A stretch of DNA of 6,159 nucleotides from UBA12151 sp964600645 (GCA_964600645.1 CAZRJL010000049.1:1-6159); one strand, 5' to 3'; shown: positions 1-5,800, counted from the first letter of the stretch. Notes: a model not told the origin generated them from the sequence alone. Program-made: numbers and translations.

Positions 1-8
1 AGCTGACC

Positions 9-701
9 ATGGAAAAAGAAACCATGCTCGGCAAGATTTTGGTGATGATCGTCGGACTGCCCTTAGAGGTATTAAGGGTACTCTATGATCTGTTGGAGAA
101 ATTGATTAGTGCGGCTGGTCGTGAGTGGCTAGCGGAGCTTAAAAGGTTTCTTCGAAAAGAGTCTTGCTGGAGGATTAAAAAGTATCTTAATTTTTCCGGA
201 AAAACTTTCACCATTCCAGCTTGTGATGGGTCGAAGGGATTAGTAGATGTTAAAGAGGTAGTCTTTGATATCTTTGACCTTGGAATTGAAAACCGGAATG
301 CGGATGAGCGGGGGCGACCAACTGGGCAAATTTCCGTTGAAGTTGGTGACTTGGTTGAAAGAGGAAAATTTGTGAAAATTTTTGGCTCTCTGTTCGGAGC
401 TTCTCCTGATAATATGGAAATAAATGAGTTTGTCGTCAAGTTTCACGACAAACTAGAAAAAATTTTCCAACTAACCCCTCATCAAGTAAACATATTCATC
501 AAGAATAATAAGAAATGGATTAGGTCTGCTTCAAAGGATAGATGGGTATTTATTCCATATAAATCCAATGGAGAGTTTTTTATTGCCAGTGCGTTTAACC
601 CTGATGGTAGGTTCCGTGTGTGCGTGAATCGGCTTGAGTATGACTATGTCTGGGATGCTATGCCATGGCGTCACTTTATTGTTCCGCAGGCGGACGTTTA
701 A
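9..701 (+). CDS. Hypothetical protein, about 225-230 aa, probable Patescibacteria-type family
   Basis: I cannot assign a function. The N-terminal 35 residues are hydrophobic and helical (LGKILVMIVGLPLEVLRVLY), followed by a charged stretch containing EWLAELKRFLRKESCW. The middle (about 75-150) is mixed, and the C-terminal third holds FFIASAFNPDGRFRVCVNRL and ends near HFIVPQ. From memory, small proteins with the pattern LKRFLRKE..W early and a VPQ-type end occur in several copies in Parcubacteria-like genomes without known function; that is recollection, not a search. The start is uncertain: ATG at 9 and ATG at 24 are both in frame, the second giving a more natural N-terminus (MLGKIL), and the frame stays open to the window edge, so the gene could begin further left. 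No clear ribosome site is visible. It ends at TAA (699-701), 26 bp before a strong terminator, so it is the last gene of its transcript. Confidence 0.7.
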   Translation: MEKETMLGKILVMIVGLPLEVLRVLYDLLEKLISAAGREWLAELKRFLRKESCWRIKKYLNFSGKTFTIPACDGSKGLVDVKEVVFDIFDLGIENRNADERGRPTGQISVEVGDLVERGKFVKIFGSLFGASPDNMEINEFVVKFHDKLEKIFQLTPHQVNIFIKNNKKWIRSASKDRWVFIPYKSNGEFFIASAFNPDGRFRVCVNRLEYDYVWDAMPWRHFIVPQADV

Positions 702-727
702 TGGCCTTATCCTTTTGCGGTGTTTTG

Positions 728-780
728 TCCCTTGGACTCTTTGACGCTTTGCGTTTTGAGTCTGAGGGATTTTTTTATTT
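728..780 (+). terminator. Rho-independent terminator of the first gene
   Basis: A 12-bp stem pairs TCCCTTGGACTC (728-739) with GAGTCTGAGGGA (758-769); two of the pairs are U.G wobbles that only work in + strand RNA. Inside the loop a second small stem, ACGC-TTT-GCGT (744-754), stacks on it. Seven T follow, then ATTT. The - strand has no T run after the hairpin, so it should not stop Elp3 transcripts efficiently, although it begins right after the Elp3 stop codon. Confidence 0.9.
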
Positions 781-2526
781 CAAATTTTTAACCATATAGG
801 TGTCTTGTAGGCGATAGCCTAGTTTTCGGTAGTATCCGCGGACGCCTATGCCGGAGATTATGGCGATTTTTTTGGCGCCGAATTCTTCTTTGGCGATGCG
901 TTCGGCTTCCTTGATTAATTTTTTTCCAAGGCCGATGTGCTGGGGGGAGGTTTTGTCTTTTTTGTCTATTTGCGCCAGTTTGCCATAGGTGTGGACTTCG
1001 CGGATGAGGGCGGCGTTTTGGAGGGAGGGGAAGAGTTCGTGCAGAGGGTTATTTTTGATTTGATCGGTAGTTTGAGTTGTTGGTTTGCATTCTGGATTCC
1101 CGCCTTCGCGGGAATGACAAGAGAGGGCGCGCGGAAATATTGATGAAGGGATGCGGAGGCGGAGGAGGGCGAAGAGTTTTTGTTTATAACCCTCACCCTT
1201 AATCCCTCTCCCGGAGGGCGAGGGGGAACTGACAAATTGCAAAAATATTTCTTTTCCGCCGGAAGCGTCATAGTCAATGCGGTCAAGGATTATTTTTCCC
1301 GTCTGCAACGCTGTAGCAACTGCGGGCAGGTCTTTGATGTTATAAGTATTTTTCACTTCCCGGCAACGGATGCATTGGCAGTGGGATTTTTTCTCGACAA
1401 TTTGGCGCATATTGGAAACAGTCGGGCCGGCTTCAATAGAGGGAGTTGGGACGTCGCGAACCAGACGGGCAATGCGGACATAAGGCGGAATAATTTCATT
1501 TTTTATTTTAATAATAAATTTTTCAAATTGCTTGTCAGTGAGCGGTTTGTATTTTTTTTGTTTCCAGACTTCATATAACTGGGAATTTTTAATAACGACA
1601 GTCGGATAAATTTTTAGCATATCCGGCTGGAAATCCGGATTGCCGAATAATTGTCTGAACATTTCAACATCTTTTTTTGGTGAAGATCCATAAAGCCCCG
1701 GCATCATATGATAGTTAATTTTGAACCCGGCATCTTTGAGTAATTTGGTGGCGCGAATAGTTTCCGATATGTTATGTCCACGCTTGTTGAGTTTCAAAAC
1801 ATCATCAAAAATACTTTGTACTCCCAATTCGACGCGCGTGCATCCGAGCTCGCGGAAATTTTTGATTTCTTTTGCGTCAATATAATCCGGTCGGGTTTCC
1901 AAAGTCAAACCTATTATTCTATGCTTGGCACTCTCGTTTTTATCCTGTTCTGTTTCTAGTTCTATTTTTCGTTTTTCGCTTTTATCTTTTCGCTTCCCAT
2001 ATTCATTAGCCGCCCGAAAGCATTCCGCAACGAATTTTTTTTGATAGGATTTGGGGAAATAGGAAAAAGTTCCTCCCATTACAATCAGTTCGATTTTGTC
2101 AGTGGAGTGCCCGTTGAGTTCCAGGGCCTTGAGCCGGCTTTGGACTTGGCGATATGGGTTGAAATTATTATCAATGGCGCGCATTACTGCCGGTTCATTG
2201 GAAAGATAACTCTTAGGCATTCCTTTCTCTGACGGGCAATAGAGGCATTTTCCGGGGCAATCAGATGGCTTGGTGAGCACCGCCACAACCGCCACGCCGG
2301 ATGCCGTGCGCACGGCGCGCGTCATCAGGGATTTTTCAAATTCGGAACTTCTTTGGATAATTTTTTCTTCAATCATTTTCTCGTAGCGTTCGCGTATATC
2401 AGCGTTGGTCGGCAGTGGCAAATGGAACTTTTTGGATAATTTTTTCTTCAACGCTGAAATATCCTCCGGATTCTTCGGAAGGCTTTCAATTGCGGAAATT
2501 ATATATTTGTCGTAAGCTTGAAGCAT
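775..2526 (-). CDS. elp3: Elp3-like radical SAM/GNAT tRNA-U34 modifying enzyme (583 aa) with two inserted repeat peptides
   Basis: Elp3 enzymes combine a radical SAM domain and a GNAT acetyltransferase domain to build a carboxymethyl group on tRNA wobble uridine U34 (cm5U) from acetyl-CoA. Seen here: a helical N-terminus (1-75); the iron-sulfur motif CPGKCLYC with Cys90, Cys94 and Cys97; radical SAM core features MGGTFSY (about 150-156) and LTLETRPDY (about 207-215); ELGVQSIFDDVL (about 233-244); the family cysteine cluster CQCIRC (383-388); ASGGKEIFL (421-429); and the GNAT part ALIREVHTYG (506-515), the acetyl-CoA loop QHIGLGKKL (529-537) and RGYYRKLGY (563-571). A charged stretch of about 20 residues (176-196) is an insertion relative to the Elp3 proteins I know. 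Two further insertions at about 432-448 and 466-490 are translated repeat DNA (separate entries). The frame is intact throughout and all key motifs are present, so it is probably functional. Start ATG at 2524-2526 lies 3 bp from the divergent methyltransferase ATG; no Shine-Dalgarno is visible. Confidence 0.95.
   Translation of the reverse strand: MLQAYDKYIISAIESLPKNPEDISALKKKLSKKFHLPLPTNADIRERYEKMIEEKIIQRSSEFEKSLMTRAVRTASGVAVVAVLTKPSDCPGKCLYCPSEKGMPKSYLSNEPAVMRAIDNNFNPYRQVQSRLKALELNGHSTDKIELIVMGGTFSYFPKSYQKKFVAECFRAANEYGKRKDKSEKRKIELETEQDKNESAKHRIIGLTLETRPDYIDAKEIKNFRELGCTRVELGVQSIFDDVLKLNKRGHNISETIRATKLLKDAGFKINYHMMPGLYGSSPKKDVEMFRQLFGNPDFQPDMLKIYPTVVIKNSQLYEVWKQKKYKPLTDKQFEKFIIKIKNEIIPPYVRIARLVRDVPTPSIEAGPTVSNMRQIVEKKSHCQCIRCREVKNTYNIKDLPAVATALQTGKIILDRIDYDASGGKEIFLQFVSSPSPSGRGIKGEGYKQKLFALLRLRIPSSIFPRALSCHSREGGNPECKPTTQTTDQIKNNPLHELFPSLQNAALIREVHTYGKLAQIDKKDKTSPQHIGLGKKLIKEAERIAKEEFGAKKIAIISGIGVRGYYRKLGYRLQDTYMVKNLK
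1091..1119. repeat. Palindromic repeat inserted in frame in Elp3 (peptide CHSREGGNPE)
   Basis: The element contains a perfect 8-bp inverted repeat, ATTCCCGC (1096-1103) and GCGGGAAT (1108-1115), with loop CTTC. Read on the - strand it gives the peptide CHSREGGNPE, the typical translation of a dispersed repeat found in many bacterial genomes; the opposite strand gives the equally familiar IPAFAGMT. It sits between RLRIPSS and ELFPSLQNAALIREVH, a stretch that is shorter in ordinary Elp3 proteins, so it is an insertion in a surface loop just before the GNAT domain. Confidence 0.85.
1190..1228. repeat. Second palindromic repeat inserted in frame in Elp3 (peptide SPSPSGRGIKGEG)
   Basis: A CT/GA-rich element with an imperfect inverted core (CCCTCTCCCGG followed by AGGGCGAGGG). 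Its sequence matches the common dispersed repeat whose translation reads PSPSGRGIKGEG or, on the other strand, LTLNPSPGGRG. In Elp3 it separates EIFLQF from KLFALLRLRIPSS, two segments that are nearly adjacent in ordinary Elp3. It is unrelated in sequence to the repeat about 70 bp away. Confidence 0.8.
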
Positions 2527-2529
2527 AAT

Positions 2530-3336
2530 ATGAAAAAAGAAATTATTGAAAAAATATTGCGTGAAACCGAAACAGGATATGATTTGATTTTCGGAAAGTT
2601 TTCAGCAACTCGAAAGAAATTTTGGGGTAGCCTGGAGTTTATTGGAAATTATACCAAAAACGGAGATCGGATTTTTGATTTCGGATGCGGAAACGGGAGG
2701 CTTTTGGAATTGTTTTCCGGTAAGAAAATAGAATATTTTGGCGCGGATGTTTCGGAAAAACTCTTGCAAGAGGGACGCAGGAAATATGCCGGAGTGATTG
2801 ATAATGTTTCTTTTTCCAAGCTTGATCCGCTTCAAACCAGTTTACCATTTAAATCCGATTATTTCAATACTGTTTACTCAATTGCGGTTTTTCATCATTT
2901 TCCGTCAAAGAAATATCGTCTGGAGATGGCGAAAGAATTGCATCGAATTTTGCAGCCGGGTGGATATGCCATAATCACGGTTTGGAATTTGTGGCCCACC
3001 TTCGCTTCACTATGGCGAAACAAGCAAAAAAAATATTACAAAAATATATTTGAAAATTGGAAGAATAAGATTCTGGGAAGAAGTGATTTGGATTGGAATG
3101 ATTGCCGGATTTCTTTTACGGACAATCAGGGAAAAGTTTTCAATCGTTTCCACCGCGCGTTCACTTTGCGGGAATTAAAAGCACTTTTTTTCGAAGCTGG
3201 ATTTTCCGCGTTGGAAGAAAAAAAAGTTGGGTATAATTTGGTGGTGATTTTGAGAAAAAAGCAACGAGAGGGAGTAGAATTCGTTTTGGAAAATAAAAAA
3301 GCACCGACTCCACTAGTGGTGGAATCGGCGGTCTGA
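2530..3336 (+). CDS. Class I SAM-dependent methyltransferase, Trm9/ABH8-like (268 aa)
   Basis: Trm9 and the methyltransferase domain of ABH8 methylate cm5U34 of tRNA to mcm5U. Numbered from ATG 2530: YDLIFGKFSATRKKFW (17-32) resembles the Trm9 N-terminal signature; motif I is IFDFGCGNGRLLELF (48-62); an acidic residue after the second strand lies in GADVSEKLL (71-79); LPFKSDYFNTVYSIAVFHHF (105-124) matches the family pattern LPF...FD..ISIAVIHHL; motif III region is ELHRILQPGGYAIITVWNLW (136-155), where Trm9 has RVLRPGG...VWA. The C-terminal part has RFHRAFTLRELKALFFEAGF (206-225). All binding motifs are present. The pairing with divergent Elp3 strongly supports a tRNA U34 role, though other small-molecule methyltransferases share the fold. 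An in-frame TTG at 2518 gives 4 more residues but would overlap the Elp3 start. No partner like Trm112 is identified, but a small zinc-ribbon protein follows convergently. Confidence 0.9.
   Translation: MKKEIIEKILRETETGYDLIFGKFSATRKKFWGSLEFIGNYTKNGDRIFDFGCGNGRLLELFSGKKIEYFGADVSEKLLQEGRRKYAGVIDNVSFSKLDPLQTSLPFKSDYFNTVYSIAVFHHFPSKKYRLEMAKELHRILQPGGYAIITVWNLWPTFASLWRNKQKKYYKNIFENWKNKILGRSDLDWNDCRISFTDNQGKVFNRFHRAFTLRELKALFFEAGFSALEEKKVGYNLVVILRKKQREGVEFVLENKKAPTPLVVESAV
3304..3328 (+). other. Stem-loop over the methyltransferase stop region
   Basis: CCGACTCCAC (3304-3313) pairs with GTGGAATCGG (3319-3328), 10 pairs with one C-A mismatch and a 5-nt loop, inside the last codons of the gene. It lies 8 bp before the terminator hairpin and could protect the mRNA 3' end or assist termination. 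It has no T run of its own. Confidence 0.5.
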
Positions 3337-3366
3337 GCGGGATTTTCCCCGCTTTTATTTTTTTCC
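3337..3366 (+). terminator. Rho-independent terminator of the methyltransferase gene
   Basis: GCGGG (3337-3341) and CCCGC (3348-3352) form a short GC-rich stem with a 6-nt loop, beginning directly after the TGA stop. It is followed by TTTTATTTTTTT (3353-3364). The T run overlaps the last codons of the convergent zinc-ribbon gene, so this DNA serves both genes. Confidence 0.8.
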
Positions 3367-3561
3367 ATTGCCGAAGATGATGAAAAACTTTGGCAGTCTA
3401 AATGATATTTTTTGTCCCGTTTTGCAAGTGGGGCAGGTCATACAAAACTCTACCCTCGGAATCCATCCGAAATGGGTTTTCGGAAAGTTAAACTTGCAGT
3501 GTGTTTCCGTAGCAGAGAATTCTTCATTGCATTTTTTACAAAAAAGGACTATTTTACCCAT
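3355..3561 (-). CDS. Small zinc-ribbon protein (68 aa)
   Basis: The protein has six cysteines: Cys8 and Cys11 (FCKKC) near the N-terminus, Cys22, and Cys40, Cys43 and Cys46 (FCMTCPTC). Two CxxC knuckles about 30 residues apart are the layout of a zinc ribbon; the C-terminus is basic and hydrophobic. Function cannot be named. The start is well supported: AGGAGG lies 5 nt before the ATG (+ strand 3567-3572) and a good promoter lies further upstream. It converges on the methyltransferase gene, ending 19 bp from its stop, within the terminator T run. A role as a Trm112-like helper for the methyltransferase is imaginable, because Trm112 is also a small zinc-ribbon protein, but I see no specific similarity and the genes are not co-transcribed. 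A general nucleic-acid-binding zinc ribbon is equally possible. Confidence 0.8.
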   Translation of the reverse strand: MGKIVLFCKKCNEEFSATETHCKFNFPKTHFGWIPRVEFCMTCPTCKTGQKISFRLPKFFIIFGNGKK

Positions 3562-3566
3562 TTCTT

Positions 3567-3572
3567 CCTCCT
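3567..3572 (-). promoter_or_regulatory. Shine-Dalgarno of the zinc-ribbon gene
   Basis: AGGAGG on the - strand, 5 nt upstream of the ATG. It is the only consensus ribosome site in the window and fixes the start of this short gene. Confidence 0.9.
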
Positions 3573-3616
3573 GGGGAATATTTTTTTATTGGGAATGATT
3601 TTTTGATAATAGGTGC

Positions 3617-3645
3617 AGGATAATATATTTTACGCACAGTGTCAA
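3617..3645 (-). promoter_or_regulatory. Promoter of the zinc-ribbon gene
   Basis: On the - strand TTGACA (+ coordinates 3640-3645) is followed after exactly 17 bp by TATCCT (3617-3622), giving a predicted start near 3610 and a leader of about 50 nt. It is back to back with a + strand promoter, 7 bp away. Confidence 0.6.
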
Positions 3646-3652
3646 TGCAGGC

Positions 3653-3680
3653 TGGACAAAAAATATATTTTGGGTATAAT
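3653..3680 (+). promoter_or_regulatory. Promoter directed at the tRNA-Gly repeat region
   Basis: TGGACA (3653-3658), 16 bp, then a perfect TATAAT (3675-3680). Transcription would begin near 3687 and run through the 55-bp repeats and the truncated tRNA towards tRNA-Gly. No protein gene follows, so a tRNA transcript is the natural product. Confidence 0.6.
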
Positions 3681-3695
3681 GGGTAATGTTTAGTG

Positions 3696-3750
3696 TAGGC
3701 GGGCAGGCTTCCAAGCTGTTGACAGAAAAGTATAATTTCAAAATTTAATA
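3696..3750 (+). repeat. 55-bp direct repeat, copy 1
   Basis: Identical to 3793-3847. It starts TAGGCGGGCAGG, contains CTTCCAAGCTGTTGAC (3708-3723), which is also the anticodon loop and 3' stem of the downstream tRNA-Gly, then runs into AT-rich DNA with TTGACA and TATAAT only 6 bp apart, too close to act as one promoter. The copies are offset by 97 bp. Confidence 0.95.
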
Positions 3751-3754
3751 ATAT

Positions 3755-3786
3755 GCGGGTGTCGTATAGTGGCTATTACCACAGCC
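3755..3786 (+). pseudogene. Truncated tRNA-Gly 5' half
   Basis: These 32 nt, with 4 upstream nt, are identical to the 5' half of the intact tRNA-Gly: acceptor 5' strand GCGGGTG, the D arm, and the anticodon 5' stem ACAGC plus loop base C32. A 19-nt insertion (3787-3805) follows, then TTCCAAGCTGTTGAC (3806-3820) resumes the tRNA, after which it diverges. The T arm and the 3' acceptor strand are missing, so it cannot make a standard tRNA as assembled. It could be a real recombination scar or an assembly chimera near the gap. Confidence 0.85.
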
Positions 3787-3792
3787 CCTCCA

Positions 3793-3847
3793 TAGGCGGG
3801 CAGGCTTCCAAGCTGTTGACAGAAAAGTATAATTTCAAAATTTAATA
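3793..3847 (+). repeat. 55-bp direct repeat, copy 2, ending at the gap
   Basis: Identical to 3696-3750. Its last base is the last base before the N run. In copy 1 the next bases are ATATGCGGG, and the sequence right after the N run begins with exactly those bases. Confidence 0.95.
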
Positions 3848-3947
3848 NNNNNNNNNNNNNNNNNNNNNNNNNNNNNNNNNNNNNNNNNNNNNNNNNNNNN
3901 NNNNNNNNNNNNNNNNNNNNNNNNNNNNNNNNNNNNNNNNNNNNNNN
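3848..3947. other. Assembly gap (100 N)
   Basis: Exactly 100 N, the usual placeholder for a scaffold gap of unknown length. It interrupts a tandem repeat and hides whatever lies directly upstream of the intact tRNA-Gly, including its promoter if there is a private one. Confidence 0.98.
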
Positions 3948-3951
3948 ATAT

Positions 3952-4023
3952 GCGGGTGTCGTATAGTGGCTATTACCACAGCCTTCCAAGCTGTTGACGA
4001 CGGTTCGATTCCGTTCACCCGCT
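3952..4023 (+). tRNA. tRNA-Gly, anticodon UCC
   Basis: A complete cloverleaf can be folded. Acceptor GCGGGTG (3952-3958) pairs with CACCCGC (4016-4022), with discriminator T at 4023. The D arm contains TAGTGGCTATTA. The anticodon stem ACAGC (3978-3982) pairs with GCTGT (3990-3994), with loop CTTCCAA and anticodon TCC at 3985-3987. The T arm GACGG-TTCGATT-CCGTT is at 3999-4015. CCA is not encoded and would be added after transcription. With U34 this is the kind of tRNA that carries mcm5U in yeast, so it is a plausible substrate for the Elp3 and Trm9-like enzymes in this window. Its 3' end overlaps the stop codon of the serine recombinase gene on the other strand. Confidence 0.96.
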
Positions 4024-5781
4024 CAAAGTAGATATTTCTACCCCGAACCTATTAGTTAGGTCGTGTAAAATATCTTGAGGCAACTTCAATTTAATATGAA
4101 GACGGAAAGGGATCTGCTGATCCTTTTTTCGTTTTCCAGCCAATTTTTCAGATTCTTTGATTGGGCGAGAATAAACGATAATTTCCTCTATGAGTTCGTG
4201 GAACAGCGTGTGAATTTCCTTGCGATCTTTTGTTATTTTATCAATTCCATCACGATATTTTTGAGAAAAAAGGCTGAGAGTGTCTTCGTATCCTTGAGAA
4301 AGTATATTTTCAGATATTTGCCTTTCAATTTCTTTAAGCTCCTTGCGTAATCTTATTTCGCTAGCTGATAATTCATCAAATTTTTTATTTACTTCTTCGC
4401 GTGTTATATGCCCATTTTCCCTAAGCTCCCTTGTTATTTGTTTTTTTGCTGGCAATCCATTTATCAAATTTGTTATTTGCGTTTGCTTATCCCTTAGGTG
4501 CGACAGCGCTTTTTTTGAAGATTTTAATGATAGTTGATGATTATATACCGCAATTGGGTTGTCTATTATCTTTTTACAAAAATTTAGTATGTAATCCTCT
4601 ATTTCTTTTGCTGGTAATGGCAATGTGGTGCAAATTTTATCGTGTTTGCTTTTATTCTTCCTTCCACACTTGTAATAATATGAAAAATTGCCACTTTTCT
4701 TCACTTTTTTTCTTTCTCCTATCCAATGTATTCGCCCGGCCTGCTCACTTCCCGTAAAACAGGAATCGCAACGCAATAAGCCACTTAGTAAGTATATGTG
4801 TCCAGATTTTCCTTGTTTTCGTTCGTGCTTAATAGATTCTAGTATCCTTTGTGCTTTTTCGAATGTGACATAATCAATAATTTGAGGCGATTTTACATCC
4901 GCCAAAATCCATTCTTCCCTAGGGAGTTCCAAACCCCTCTTTGCTTTATTGTAGTAGATATTCCCAATATAGAGTTCGTCTTTAAGAATTTTTCTGACTG
5001 TTTCTGGTCTCCAAAAATGAATTGAGGTTTTCTTTCTCATTTCCCCAGCTTTCTTTTTCTTGGCAACAGCTGAGGCCTCCGGACTTAAAAATTCTTTTTC
5101 AAATAATTCCTGACTTATTTGATAAGACCCCAGTTTTTTATTTATACACAAATCGAAAATATGTCTTACCATATTAGCCTCCTCTTTTTGTATTTGTAAT
5201 AATTTATCCGGTCCTTTTGTATAGCCAAATGTAGCATAACTACTCATTACGACGCCTTTTTTAATGGCTTGTCGTCTTCCGTCTTGTGTTCTTTGTGTTA
5301 TTGTTTCTCTTTCAAGCTCAGCGATAACACCTATTATATTTAACATCGCCTTTCCAAAAGGCGTTGAAGTATCAATACTTTCATTAGCAGAAATAAATTC
5401 TATTTTATGATTCCCAAAAAAATCTATAACATCTAGCAATATCTTTAATTTTCGAGCAAATCGATCAATTTTGTAAACAGCGACAATATCAAAAGGCTTG
5501 TTTCCCTCAGGAGCAAACATTATATCTTCTTTCATTTTGGAAAATGCTGGTCGCTCATCGAGCTCTTTGGTTCCACTGACTCCATCCTCCATATAGATGT
5601 GATTTTCGCCTGCAAGAACCCATTTTTCTTTTCCATTAGGTAGTCTACCTTTAGACTGAATAAGACCTAAAAGAGCCTCTTTTTGGAGGTCGGGACCATA
5701 TCTCTCAACTTGTTCCTCAGTAGAGACACGGATGTATAAGGCAACCTTTTTGCTTTCTAATTGTTCGCTTAAATCCTCCAT
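4015..5781 (-). CDS. Large serine recombinase / integrase (588 aa)
   Basis: Large serine recombinases cut both strands at short att sites through a serine-DNA link and integrate or excise mobile elements. Domains: resolvase catalytic domain (12-175) with YIRVSTEEQ, nucleophile Ser20 and Arg18, and YKIDRFAR with Arg107 and Arg110; the long helix AELERETITQRTQDGRRQA (154-172); recombinase domain (about 185-290) with FGYTKG, ETVRKILKDELYIGN and KRGLELPREEW; zinc ribbon with Cys338, Cys341, Cys372 and Cys384; a charged, probably coiled-coil segment (about 415-530); and a basic C-terminal tail. Length is normal for the family and all catalytic residues are present, so it looks active. Start ATG at 5779-5781; upstream there is only a weak ribosome site. 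The stop codon TGA (4015-4017) and the final codons lie in the 3' end of tRNA-Gly on the opposite strand. No terminator is visible, so transcripts may run antisense through the tRNA. Confidence 0.95.
   Translation of the reverse strand: MEDLSEQLESKKVALYIRVSTEEQVERYGPDLQKEALLGLIQSKGRLPNGKEKWVLAGENHIYMEDGVSGTKELDERPAFSKMKEDIMFAPEGNKPFDIVAVYKIDRFARKLKILLDVIDFFGNHKIEFISANESIDTSTPFGKAMLNIIGVIAELERETITQRTQDGRRQAIKKGVVMSSYATFGYTKGPDKLLQIQKEEANMVRHIFDLCINKKLGSYQISQELFEKEFLSPEASAVAKKKKAGEMRKKTSIHFWRPETVRKILKDELYIGNIYYNKAKRGLELPREEWILADVKSPQIIDYVTFEKAQRILESIKHERKQGKSGHIYLLSGLLRCDSCFTGSEQAGRIHWIGERKKVKKSGNFSYYYKCGRKNKSKHDKICTTLPLPAKEIEDYILNFCKKIIDNPIAVYNHQLSLKSSKKALSHLRDKQTQITNLINGLPAKKQITRELRENGHITREEVNKKFDELSASEIRLRKELKEIERQISENILSQGYEDTLSLFSQKYRDGIDKITKDRKEIHTLFHELIEEIIVYSRPIKESEKLAGKRKKDQQIPFRLHIKLKLPQDILHDLTNRFGVEISTLSG
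4028..4058. repeat. Two small inverted repeats just past tRNA-Gly
   Basis: GTAGA-TATT-TCTAC (4028-4041) and ACCTA-TTAGT-TAGGT (near 4046-4060) are adjacent short palindromes within the last recombinase codons, directly beyond the tRNA 3' end. Neither has a T run, so they are not terminators. They could assist tRNA 3' processing or be recombinase-binding arms; both ideas are speculative. Confidence 0.4.
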
Positions 5782-5800
5782 AGTTTAAGTAAGCTCAGCG

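Noticed and set aside
937..1143. Open frame on the + strand within Elp3 containing IPAFAGMT
   Set aside because: It is the antisense reading of Elp3; the familiar peptide is a translated dispersed repeat, not a protein domain.
1180..1578. 132-codon + strand frame inside Elp3
   Set aside because: Shadow of the Elp3 coding frame; its start is the translated repeat LTLNPSPGGRG and no ribosome site is seen.
2518..2529. TTG start for the methyltransferase, 4 codons upstream
   Set aside because: The ATG at 2530 suffices for the whole domain; the TTG start would overlap the Elp3 start codon and has no supporting ribosome site.
3719..3736. TTGACA and TATAAT in the 55-bp repeat as one promoter
   Set aside because: The boxes are only 6 bp apart, far from the 16-18 bp needed; TATAAT alone remains a possible -10 without a good -35.
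3696..3847. CRISPR-like repeat array
   Set aside because: Only two 55-bp repeats, the spacing sequence is tRNA-derived, and no cas gene is present.
3738..3989. Open frame across the N gap
   Set aside because: It exists only because N codons are not stops and because it reads antisense through tRNA sequence.
4431..4757. Hydrophobic + strand frames opposite the recombinase
   Set aside because: AT-rich antisense frames opposite lysine-rich and glutamate-rich codons; no ribosome site and no family features.
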